From Streptomyces sp. SN-593 (lineage in GTDB: Bacteria > Actinomycetota > Actinomycetes > Streptomycetales > Streptomycetaceae): a stretch of 64,000 nt of DNA. The stretch is from the NCBI RefSeq assembly GCF_016756395.1, contig NZ_AP018365.1, positions 6,514,001-6,578,000 on the forward strand. The letters run 5' to 3'. The notes below the pieces were generated by a model. It was not told the DNA's origin, did no database searches, and was given only the letters and a program-made list of their open reading frames with translations. This document shows positions 37,953 to 45,355 of this stretch, piece after piece. The position numbers and the translations under genes were made by a program. Numbering within the stretch: the stretch's first letter is position 1; each line of letters opens with the position of its first letter.

Positions 37953-38027
37953 CCGTACGCCGGTCCTCGGACCGGTGCCGTATGCCGGTCCTCGGACCGG
38001 TGCCGTACGTCCGTCCTCGGACCTGTA
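37953..38027. repeat. Three tandem 25-bp hairpin-forming repeats
   Basis: Units at 37953-37977, 37978-38002 and 38003-38027. The first two contain CCGGTCC-TC-GGACCGG, a perfect 7-bp stem with 2-nt centre; the third is diverged. They lie between the parC stop and the sucrase-like start, so they could serve as a repeated terminator or mRNA-stabilising element. Confidence 0.8.
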
Positions 38028-38159
38028 TCGCGGGCCCGCCGCCCGGCCCGGGCCCGTCGCCGTACCGGCCGCCCAGCCAGCCGCGTGTTCCGCCCTGCTG
38101 GGCCCGCACCCACCCGTGCCCGGGCCGTGGCGGGCCCGGGCACGGGTACGGGGGTGCGG

Positions 38160-40607
38160 CTACGCCGGGCCCGCGATCACCGCGACCGGCTTGGCCAGCG
38201 GGACACCGGAGCCGTCGCGGCGCGGGTCCTTCGGCGGGAGTTCGGCGGGCGCGCCCGCCGAGGTGGCCGCGCGGGCCGGTGCGGGACCCGCCCAGGCCAG
38301 CAGCAGGCCGTTCTCCCCGCGCAGGAACCGCTGGCAGCGCACCCCGCCGGTGGCCCGCCCCTTCCGCGGGTACTGGTCGAACGGTGTCAGCTTCGCGGTG
38401 CCCTCGCCCGGGCCGTCGAGCGTGCCCTCGGAACGGGCCACGGTGAAGACCACCGCCTCCACGGCCGGGTCCACCGCGGTGAAGGAGATCACCCGGGCGC
38501 CGTCGGCGAGCTTGATGCCCGCCATACCGCCGGCCGGGCGGCCCTGCGGACGGACCTGGGCGGCCGGGTAGCGCAGGAGTTGGGCGTCGTCGGTGATGAA
38601 GACCAGGTCCTCCTCACCGGTGCGCAGCTCCACCGCGCCCACGATCGCGTCGCCCTCCTTGAGGGTGATGACCTCCAGGTCGTCCTTGTTGGACGGGTAG
38701 TCCGGCACGACCCGCTTGACCACGCCCTGCGCGGTGCCGAGCGCCAGCCCGGGCGAGGACTCGTCGAGCGTGGTCAGGCACAGCGCCCGCTCCCCGTCGT
38801 CGAGCGCCAGGAACTCCGACAGCGGGGCGCCGCCGGCGAGCGAGGGCGGGCCCGCGGTGTCCGGCAGCATCGGCAGGTCGATGACGGTCAGCCGCAGCAG
38901 CCGGCCGGTCGAGGTCACCACGCCGACGTCGGAGCGGGCGCTGGTCGCCACCGCGGACACGACCACGTCGTGCTTGGCCCGCTTGCCCGAGGTGTCGGAG
39001 GGCGGCTCGCCCACCGGGGTGCGCGCCACCAGCCCGGTCGAGGAGAGCAGCACCCGGCACGGGTCGTCGGCGACCTCCAGGGGCACCGCGGTGGCCGGGG
39101 CGCCCGCCGACTCCAGCAGCGCGGTACGCCGCTCGGTGCCGTACTTCTTCGCGACGGCGGCGAGTTCGGAGGACACCAGCTTGCGCAGTTCCGCGTCCGA
39201 CTCCAGGATGCGGGTCAGCTCGGCGATCTCCTCGTTGAGCCGGTCGCGCTCGGCCTCCAGCTCGATCCGGTCGAAGCGGGTCAGCCGGCGCAGCGGGGTG
39301 TCGAGGATGTACTGCGTCTGGATGTCCGACAGGCCGAACCGGTCCATCAGGCGTTCCTTGGCCTGCGCCGCGTTCTCGCTGGACCGGATGATGGAGATGA
39401 CCTCGTCGATGTCGACGAGCGCCACGAGCAGGCCGTCCACCAGGTGCAGCCGGTCACGGCGCTTGGTGCGCCGGAACTCGCAGCGCCGCCTGACCACCGT
39501 GAAGCGGTGGTCGACGTAGACCTCCAGCAGCTCCTTGAGGCCGAGGGTGAGCGGCTGGCCGTCCACCAGGGCCACGTTGTTGATGCCGAAGGAGTCCTCC
39601 ATCGGCGTCAGCTTGTAGAGCTGTTCGAGCACGGCCTCGGGGTTGAAGCCGTTCTTGATCTCGATGACCAGCCGAAGGCCGTGCTCGCGGTCGGTGAGGT
39701 CCTTGACGTCGGCGATGCCCTGGAGCTTCTTGGCACCGACCATGTCCTTGATCTTGGCGATGACCTTCTCGGGCCCGACGGTGAAGGGCAGTTCGGTGAC
39801 GACCAGGCCCTTGCGGCGCGGGGTGACGTCCTCCACCGAGACGGTGGCGCGGATCTTGAAGGTGCCGCGGCCGGTCTCGTACGCGTCGCGGACACCGGAC
39901 AGTCCGATGATCCGGCCGCCGGTGGGCAGGTCGGGCCCCGGGACGTGGCGCATCAGCGCGTCGAGGTCCGCGTTCGGGTACCGGATCAGGTGCCGGGCGG
40001 CCGCGACGACCTCGCCCAGGTTGTGCGGCGGCATGTTCGTCGCCATCCCGACCGCGATCCCGGACGAGCCGTTGACCAGCAGGTTCGGGTAGGCGGCCGG
40101 CAGGACCTCGGGCTCCTGCTCCTGGCCGTCGTAGTTGGGCGCGAAGTCGACGGTGTCCTCGTCGATCGACTCGACCATGAGCTGCGCCGGGCCCGACATG
40201 CGGGCCTCGGTGTAGCGCATCGCGGCCGGCAGGTCGTCGAGCGAGCCGAAGTTCCCGTGCCCGTCGACCAGCGGCAGCCGCTGCGAGAAGGGCTGCGCCA
40301 TCCGGACCATCGCGTCGTAGATCGACGCGTCGCCGTGCGGGTGCAGCTTGCCCATCACCTCGCCGACCACGCGGGCGCACTTGACGAAGCCCCGCTCGGG
40401 GCGCAGGCCCATCTCGTTCATCTGGTAGACGATGCGGCGGTGCACCGGCTTCATGCCGTCACGGGCGTCGGGCAGCGCGCGGGCGTAGATCACCGAGTAG
40501 GCGTACTCAAGGTAGGAGCCCTTCATCTCGTCCACGACGTCGATGTCGAGGATGCGCTCCTCGAAGTCGTCGTCCGGAGGCGGGCTCTTCGTCGTGCGGC
40601 GGGCCAT
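38160..40607 (-). CDS. parC: DNA topoisomerase IV subunit A / second GyrA-type subunit
   Basis: 815 residues from ATG 40607, with AAAGGAG about 10 nt upstream. Catalytic Tyr132 is in AMRYTEARM. The quinolone-region sequence is [19 protein letters not shown], with Ala94 at the position of E. coli GyrA Ser83. The [14 protein letters not shown] motif and the long coiled coil follow, then a C-terminal beta-pinwheel domain (for example [20 protein letters not shown]) with weaker repeats. Together with ParE it forms the decatenating topoisomerase. Confidence 0.95.
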   Translation of the reverse strand: MARRTTKSPPPDDDFEERILDIDVVDEMKGSYLEYAYSVIYARALPDARDGMKPVHRRIVYQMNEMGLRPERGFVKCARVVGEVMGKLHPHGDASIYDAMVRMAQPFSQRLPLVDGHGNFGSLDDLPAAMRYTEARMSGPAQLMVESIDEDTVDFAPNYDGQEQEPEVLPAAYPNLLVNGSSGIAVGMATNMPPHNLGEVVAAARHLIRYPNADLDALMRHVPGPDLPTGGRIIGLSGVRDAYETGRGTFKIRATVSVEDVTPRRKGLVVTELPFTVGPEKVIAKIKDMVGAKKLQGIADVKDLTDREHGLRLVIEIKNGFNPEAVLEQLYKLTPMEDSFGINNVALVDGQPLTLGLKELLEVYVDHRFTVVRRRCEFRRTKRRDRLHLVDGLLVALVDIDEVISIIRSSENAAQAKERLMDRFGLSDIQTQYILDTPLRRLTRFDRIELEAERDRLNEEIAELTRILESDAELRKLVSSELAAVAKKYGTERRTALLESAGAPATAVPLEVADDPCRVLLSSTGLVARTPVGEPPSDTSGKRAKHDVVVSAVATSARSDVGVVTSTGRLLRLTVIDLPMLPDTAGPPSLAGGAPLSEFLALDDGERALCLTTLDESSPGLALGTAQGVVKRVVPDYPSNKDDLEVITLKEGDAIVGAVELRTGEEDLVFITDDAQLLRYPAAQVRPQGRPAGGMAGIKLADGARVISFTAVDPAVEAVVFTVARSEGTLDGPGEGTAKLTPFDQYPRKGRATGGVRCQRFLRGENGLLLAWAGPAPARAATSAGAPAELPPKDPRRDGSGVPLAKPVAVIAGPA

Positions 40608-40644
40608 CTCGGCGGCGCTCCTTTGCCTTGCGTGGTGCCTTCGG

Positions 40645-40665
40645 GTGCGTGGTGCGTGGTGCGTG
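40645..40665 (+). repeat. Three tandem GTGCGTG units
   Basis: Perfect 7-bp repeats at 40645, 40652 and 40659 in the parC leader region, within a wider GT-rich tract. Confidence 0.7.
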
Positions 40666-40881
40666 TACGGGGTGGTGCGTTGCGTGTCGTGCTGCGGGTA
40701 CGTCCTGTTGCCGGGCCGCGTGCCGCGCGGTGCGGGTCGCGCGCTGCTGCCGCGCACGGACGGCGGGCCCGCGCCGCGGTGCGGCGCGGTCCATTGTGGA
40801 CCGCGGCACCGACAACGCGGACCGCGACCCGGCACGAGCGCGTTCCGGGCGGGAACTTCGCGCGGCGCGGGCACGCTTGCC

Positions 40882-40899
40882 TAGAGTGGCAGCACTCTA
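40882..40899 (+). promoter_or_regulatory. Operator-like palindrome over the M16 operon -10
   Basis: TAGAGTG-GCAG-CACTCTA is a perfect inverted repeat with 7-bp arms. TAGAGT within it is a good -10 box, so a bound regulator would block the promoter of the two peptidase genes. It resembles but does not match the CIRCE or HAIR heat-shock operators. Confidence 0.6.
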
Positions 40900-40937
40900 C
40901 GCAGTCACGCAGCAGCGACCGGAAGGACAGCTTGCCC

Positions 40938-42290
40938 ATGGGTCACACGGCCACGCCGGAGGCACACTCCAGCGGCCTGACAGCCACCGAGCACCGCCTG
41001 GCGAACGGCCTGCGAGTGGTGCTCTCCGAGGACCACCTCACCCCGGTCGCCGCGGTATGCCTCTGGTACGACGTCGGTTCGCGCCACGAGGTCAAGGGCC
41101 GTACCGGTCTCGCCCACCTCTTCGAGCACCTGATGTTCCAGGGCTCGGCCAGCGTCAAGGGGAACGGGCACTTCGAGCTCGTCCAGGGCGCGGGCGGTTC
41201 GCTCAACGGCACCACCAGCTTCGAGCGCACCAACTACTTCGAGACCATGCCGGCCCACCAGCTCGAACTGGCCCTGTGGCTGGAGGCCGACCGCATGGGC
41301 AGCCTGCTGACCGCGCTGGACCAGGAGAGCCTGGACAACCAGCGGGACGTGGTGAAGAACGAGCGCCGCCAGCGTTACGACAACGTGCCCTACGGCACCG
41401 CGTTCGAACGCCTCAGCGCGCTCGCCTTCCCGGACGGCCACCCCTACCACCACACCCCGATCGGCTCGATGGCCGACCTCGACGCGGCCTCGCTGGAGGA
41501 CGCCCGCGCCTTCTTCCGCACGTACTACGCGCCCGGAAACGCGGTGCTGTCCGTGGTCGGCGACATCGACCCGGCGCAGACCCTCAAGTGGATCGAGAAG
41601 TACTTCGGCACCATCCCGGCCCACGACGGCAAGCCGGAGCCGCGCGACGGCTCGCTGCCCGACGTGGTCGGCGAGGGCGTGCGCGAGGTGATCGAGGAGG
41701 ACGTCCCCTCCCGTGCCCTGATGGCCGTCTACCGGCTGCCGCACGACGGCACCCGTGAGAGTGACGCTGCCGACCTGGCGTTGACGGTCCTGGGCGGCGG
41801 CGAGTCCTCCCGGCTGCACAACCGGCTGGTGCGGCGCGACCGTTCCGCCGTGACCGCCGGGTTCGGCCTGCTGCGGCTGGCCGGGGCGCCCTCGCTCGGC
41901 TGGCTGGACGTCAAGGCGTCCAGCGGCGTGGAACTGCCCGCCATCGAGGCGGCCGTGGACGAGGAGCTGGCCCGCCTCGCCGAGCACGGCCCCACGCCCG
42001 AGGAGATGGAGCGCGCGCAGGCGCAACTGGAGCGCGAGTGGCTGGACCGGCTCGCCACGGTGGCCGGCCGCGCCGACGAACTGTGCCGGTACGCGGTGCT
42101 GTTCGGCGACCCGCAGCTCGCCCTCACCGCGGTGCAGCGGGTGCTGGACGTGACGGCCGAGGAGGTCAGGACGGTCGCCGCGGCGCGGCTGCGCCCCGAC
42201 AACCGGGCCGTCCTCGTCTACGAGCCCACCGGGGGCGCCGGCGCACAGCAGGACGACCAGGACGAGCAGGGAGAGGGTGCCGAGGCATGA
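40938..42290 (+). CDS. M16 family zinc metallopeptidase, catalytic subunit
   Basis: 450 residues from ATG 40938 with GGAAGGA upstream; the very long open frame upstream is a GC artefact. The inverted zinc motif HLFEH is at residues 60-64 (GLAHLFEHLMFQGS) and the distal glutamate lies in the ESLDNQRDVVKNERRQ helix. The second half is the inactive repeat of the same fold. Its last 15 residues are acidic and Gln-rich. It overlaps the next gene as ATGA. Such pairs behave as heterodimers, like mitochondrial processing peptidase. Confidence 0.93.
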   Translation: MGHTATPEAHSSGLTATEHRLANGLRVVLSEDHLTPVAAVCLWYDVGSRHEVKGRTGLAHLFEHLMFQGSASVKGNGHFELVQGAGGSLNGTTSFERTNYFETMPAHQLELALWLEADRMGSLLTALDQESLDNQRDVVKNERRQRYDNVPYGTAFERLSALAFPDGHPYHHTPIGSMADLDAASLEDARAFFRTYYAPGNAVLSVVGDIDPAQTLKWIEKYFGTIPAHDGKPEPRDGSLPDVVGEGVREVIEEDVPSRALMAVYRLPHDGTRESDAADLALTVLGGGESSRLHNRLVRRDRSAVTAGFGLLRLAGAPSLGWLDVKASSGVELPAIEAAVDEELARLAEHGPTPEEMERAQAQLEREWLDRLATVAGRADELCRYAVLFGDPQLALTAVQRVLDVTAEEVRTVAAARLRPDNRAVLVYEPTGGAGAQQDDQDEQGEGAEA

Positions 42291-43672
42291 GCGCCACCGC
42301 CGACACCATGACGTTCCACCCGCAGCCGCAGGCCGGCGAGCCGAAGCCGTGGGCGTTCCCCGCGCCCCAGCGCGGCACCCTGGCCAACGGCCTGACCCTG
42401 CTCACCAGCCACCGCCCCGGCCAGCAGGTGGTCGCGGTCGAGGTGCTGCTCGCCGCTCCGCTGGCCGCCGAGCCCGAGGGCCTCGACGGTGTGGGCACCA
42501 TCATGGCCAGGGCGCTGTCGGAGGGTACCGACCAGCACTCCGCCGAGGAGTTCGCCGCCGAGTTGGAGCGCTGCGGCGCGACGCTCGACGCGCACGCGGA
42601 CCACCCGGGGGTGCGGGTCTCCCTCGAGGTGCCCGCGTCCCGGCTGGACAAGGCGCTCGACCTGCTCGCCGAGGCGCTGCGGTCCCCGGCCTTCCCGGAC
42701 GACGAGATCAAGCGGCTGGTCGCCAACCGGCTCGACGAGATCCCGCACGAGCTGGCGAACCCCGGCCGCCGGGCCGCGATGGCGCTGTCGAAGGAACTGT
42801 TCCCGGCCGAGGCGCGCCACTCGCGGCCCCGCCAGGGCACCGAGGAGACGGTGCGGCGGATCGACGCGGACGCCGTGCGCGCCTTCTACACCGCGCACGT
42901 CCGGCCCGCCACGGCCACCGCCGTGGTGGTCGGCGACCTGACCGGGATCGAGCTGCCCGTGCTGCTGGAGAGCACGCTGGGCCGCTGGACGGGCACCAAG
43001 GCCGAGCCCGCGGCCCGCCCGGCGATCGTGGCCGACGACACCGCGCGCGTGGTGATCGTGGACCGGCCCGGCTCGGTGCAGACCCAGTTGCTGATCGGCC
43101 GGACCGGCCCGGACCGGCAGGACCCGGTGTGGGCGGCGCAGGTGCTGGGCACCTACTGCCTCGGCGGCACCCTCACCTCCCGGCTGGACCGGGTGCTGCG
43201 CGAGGAGAAGGGCTACACCTACGGGGTGCGCGCCTTCGGCCAGGTGCTGCTCTCCTCCGCCGACGGCACCGGCGCCGCGCTGCTGGCCGTCAGCGGCTCG
43301 GTCGCCACCGAGGTGACCGGCCCGGCCCTGGCCGACGCCTGGCGGGTGATCCGCGAACTGGGCGAGGGCGGGCTGACCGACACCGAGCGCGACGTCGCGG
43401 TGCAGAACCTCGTCGGGGTGGCCCCGCTGCGCTACGAGACCGCCGCCGCGGTGGCGAGCACCTTCGCCGACCAGGTCGAGCAGGAGCTGCCCGACGACTT
43501 CCAGGCCGCGCTGTACGCCCGGCTCACCGAGACCGGCACGGTGGAGGCGACGGCCGCGGTCGTCAGCGCCTTCCCGCTGGACCGCCTCGTGGTGATCCTG
43601 GTCGGCGACGCGGCCGCGATCGCGGACCCGGTGCGGGAACTGGGGATCGGCCCGGTGTCCGTCGTCTCCTGA
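42287..43672 (+). CDS. M16 family protein lacking the zinc motif, partner subunit
   Basis: 461 residues. It starts on the ATG overlapping the previous stop. The fold is recognisable (TLANGLTLLTSHRPGQQVVA, then VSLEVPASRLDKALDLLAE, then LREEKGYTYGVRAFG with the R/Y substrate-binding pair). At the HxxEH position it reads GTIMARALSEGT, so it cannot bind zinc. It probably supplies substrate-binding residues to the catalytic subunit encoded just before. Confidence 0.93.
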   Translation: MSATADTMTFHPQPQAGEPKPWAFPAPQRGTLANGLTLLTSHRPGQQVVAVEVLLAAPLAAEPEGLDGVGTIMARALSEGTDQHSAEEFAAELERCGATLDAHADHPGVRVSLEVPASRLDKALDLLAEALRSPAFPDDEIKRLVANRLDEIPHELANPGRRAAMALSKELFPAEARHSRPRQGTEETVRRIDADAVRAFYTAHVRPATATAVVVGDLTGIELPVLLESTLGRWTGTKAEPAARPAIVADDTARVVIVDRPGSVQTQLLIGRTGPDRQDPVWAAQVLGTYCLGGTLTSRLDRVLREEKGYTYGVRAFGQVLLSSADGTGAALLAVSGSVATEVTGPALADAWRVIRELGEGGLTDTERDVAVQNLVGVAPLRYETAAAVASTFADQVEQELPDDFQAALYARLTETGTVEATAAVVSAFPLDRLVVILVGDAAAIADPVRELGIGPVSVVS

Positions 43673-43704
43673 CCCCGGCCGCGGAACCCCCGCGACCCCC
43701 CCCA

Positions 43705-43743
43705 CCGGAACCCCGGCCCGCCAGCGCGGCGCCGGGGTTCCGG
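43705..43743 (+). terminator. M16 operon terminator
   Basis: CCGGAACCCCGGC pairs perfectly over 13 bp with GCCGGGGTTCCGG around a 13-nt loop that can itself pair. Confidence 0.85.
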
Positions 43744-43975
43744 CCGTCCCGCCCCCTCCCGCCGCCCCCCTCGGCCGTCCCGCCGCCTCGGCCCGGCCGC
43801 CCCCGCCCTCCGGTACCCCCACGCCCGTCCCCGCCCTGCCCTCTCCCCGCCGCCCCGCCCGGGGCGCGCGCCCCCACGCCGGACACCGGCCACGATTCGC
43901 GCCCCCCTGTCCGAAAACCATCCGGAACGACCCGGAAATTCAGGGGCTGCATTTCCGTACGGTCTCGTGCTGCAA

Positions 43976-43981
43976 TAGAGT
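43976..43981 (+). promoter_or_regulatory. -10-like TAGAGT before the GntR gene
   Basis: TAGAGT ends 9 nt before ATG 43991, with a possible -35 TTTCCG 18 nt upstream. Confidence 0.5.
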
Positions 43982-43990
43982 CGCGTCAGA

Positions 43991-44710
43991 ATGCATACGG
44001 GGAGAGAGCGGAGTTCTTGCGATGCGGAAACGGATGTGAACGGCGCGGGGGGCACCGATCGGCGTATCTCCGCCCAGGTGGTGTGTACGGCGATCCGCGA
44101 CGACATCGTGGGCGGCTTCTTCCCGCCCGGCAGCCGGCTGACCGAGGAGCTGCTCGCGCAGCGGTACGGGGTGTCGCGGGTGCCGGTGCGCGAGGCGCTG
44201 CGCACCCTGGAGTCCGAGGGCTTCGTCCGCACCCGCCGGCACGCCGGCGCCTCGGTGGCCGAGCCCACCGAGCAGGAGGCCGCGGACCTGTTGGAGCTGC
44301 GCGGCCTGTTGGAGCCGCTGGGCGCCGCCCGGGCCGCGCAGCGTCGGGGCGAGTCCCACCTCAAGGTGCTGCGCGGCCTGGTCCGGCTGGGTCAGGAGCG
44401 CGCGGTGCAGGGGCAGTTGTCGGACCTGCCGGCGCTCGGCGGCTGGTTCCACGAGACGCTGGCGCAGGCGTCCGGCAGCCCCACGCTGGCCGCCCTGCTC
44501 ACCCAGCTCCGGTACAAGATCGCCTGGGTGTACGCCGGGGACAGCACCGACCGGGCCGCGCTCGCGTGGGAGGAGCACGCGGCGATCGTGGACGCGGTGG
44601 CTCGCGGCGACGCCGAACGCGCCCGCCGGCTGGCCGCGCTGCATGTGGAGCACGCCTCCTCGGTGAGGACCCTGAAACGCGCCGTACACGCGGGACGCCG
44701 CCGCGCTTAA
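43991..44710 (+). CDS. GntR family transcriptional regulator, FCD type
   Basis: 239 residues from ATG 43991; GTG 44036 is an alternative start. Winged helix at about 25-95 (VCTAIRDDIVGGFFPPGSRL, YGVSRVPVREALRTLESEGF), then an all-helical FCD domain (LLELRGLLEPLGAARAAQ, WFHETLAQASG, WEEHAAIVDAVARGDAERAR). FCD members sense small carboxylates. Target genes unknown; no adjacent transport or catabolic operon. Confidence 0.92.
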   Translation: MHTGRERSSCDAETDVNGAGGTDRRISAQVVCTAIRDDIVGGFFPPGSRLTEELLAQRYGVSRVPVREALRTLESEGFVRTRRHAGASVAEPTEQEAADLLELRGLLEPLGAARAAQRRGESHLKVLRGLVRLGQERAVQGQLSDLPALGGWFHETLAQASGSPTLAALLTQLRYKIAWVYAGDSTDRAALAWEEHAAIVDAVARGDAERARRLAALHVEHASSVRTLKRAVHAGRRRA

Positions 44711-44890
44711 CAATCGCACCGTATACAAGAACGTGAATTGTCGTCCCGGATATCGCGGGAAATGCCGACCGGCCGGGCCGAGGGCATGTCCGGCTCCGGT
44801 GAATTCCGCTGTGCGGGTGTTTTACGCGGCGACCGGTCATCCGGAGCGGCGGCCGGTATTCGCTGCGGCGGGCATTGCGGTCCGCCGGCC

Positions 44891-45172
44891 TCAGACCGTC
44901 TCGGGCAACTCGTCCAGGCCCTCGGCGACCAGCTTCGCCAGCCGGTCCAGCGCCACCTCGGCCCCGTCCGCCTCCGAGGCGAGCACGACCTCCTCGCCGC
45001 CCTGCGCGCCGAGACCGAGCACGGCGAGCATCGACCCGGCGTTGACCGGGGCGCCCCCGGCCCGGGCGATGGTCACCGGCACCCCGGCGGCCATGGCCGC
45101 GCGGACGAAGATGGATGCGGGGCGGGCGTGCAGCCCCTCCGCCCAGCCGACGTTGACGTGCCGCTCAGCCAT
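44891..45172 (-). CDS. ptsH: Phosphocarrier protein HPr
   Basis: 93 residues, the usual length for streptomycete HPr. His15 in GLHARPAS accepts phosphate from enzyme I and passes it to sugar-specific IIA domains. Ser47 lies in NAGSMLAVLGLGA, where low-GC Gram-positives have the regulatory serine. A DasR-like site lies 43-58 nt upstream of the start, which fits the known control of pts genes by the N-acetylglucosamine regulator DasR. Confidence 0.96.
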   Translation of the reverse strand: MAERHVNVGWAEGLHARPASIFVRAAMAAGVPVTIARAGGAPVNAGSMLAVLGLGAQGGEEVVLASEADGAEVALDRLAKLVAEGLDELPETV

Positions 45173-45214
45173 GGTGAAGTCCTTCGGGTCGGTGCCATCC
45201 GCACAGGCGGTTCC

Positions 45215-45230
45215 AGTGATCGAGACCAGT
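45215..45230 (-). promoter_or_regulatory. DasR responsive element (dre) candidate upstream of ptsH
   Basis: On the minus strand ACTGGTCTCGATCACT matches the dre core ACTGGTCTAGACCACT at 14 of 16 positions. It lies between ptsH and the divergent acetyltransferase gene. Confidence 0.75.
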
Positions 45231-45343
45231 CGAGCACGCCTCCGGCGCGGCTTCGACGCACCGGCCCGCGCTCGAAGCGGCCTCCCCCAGACTGCCCCCT
45301 GCGCGTCGGCGGCGCGAGCAGACACCCCACGCGCTCCGGCGCA

Positions 45344-45349
45344 TACGCT
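45344..45349 (+). promoter_or_regulatory. -10-like TACGCT before the acetyltransferase gene
   Basis: TACGCT, then 6 nt, then ATG 45356. Confidence 0.6.
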
Positions 45350-45355
45350 GGGGAC

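Larger units (their letters stand above)
40608..40937. other. Divergent region parC / M16 peptidase genes
   Basis: 330 bp. The half near parC is G/T-rich on the + strand with three perfect 7-bp repeats GTGCGTG (40645-40665). The half near the peptidase gene holds GTTCC-GGGC-GGAAC-like symmetry around 40840-40857 and the palindrome at 40882-40899. Confidence 0.55.
43673..43990. other. C-rich intergenic region between M16 operon and GntR gene
   Basis: 318 bp. It contains the terminator at 43705-43743, then about 150 bp of pyrimidine-rich sequence without recognisable structure, then the promoter region of the GntR gene (TTTCCG at 43952 and TAGAGT at 43976, 18 nt apart). Confidence 0.55.

Noticed and set aside
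37953-38027. CRISPR-like array
   Set aside because: The units are directly adjacent without spacers, only three copies, and no cas genes are present.
40882-40899. CIRCE or HAIR heat-shock operator
   Set aside because: CIRCE needs TTAGCACTC-N9-GAGTGCTAA and HAIR needs CTTGAGT-N7-ACTCAAG. The arms and spacing here do not fit either.
36822-40937. Upstream extension of the first M16 peptidase frame (about 1370 codons)
   Set aside because: It runs antisense through parC and the sucrase-like gene and has no recognisable domains. The true start at 40938 has a ribosome site and promoter.
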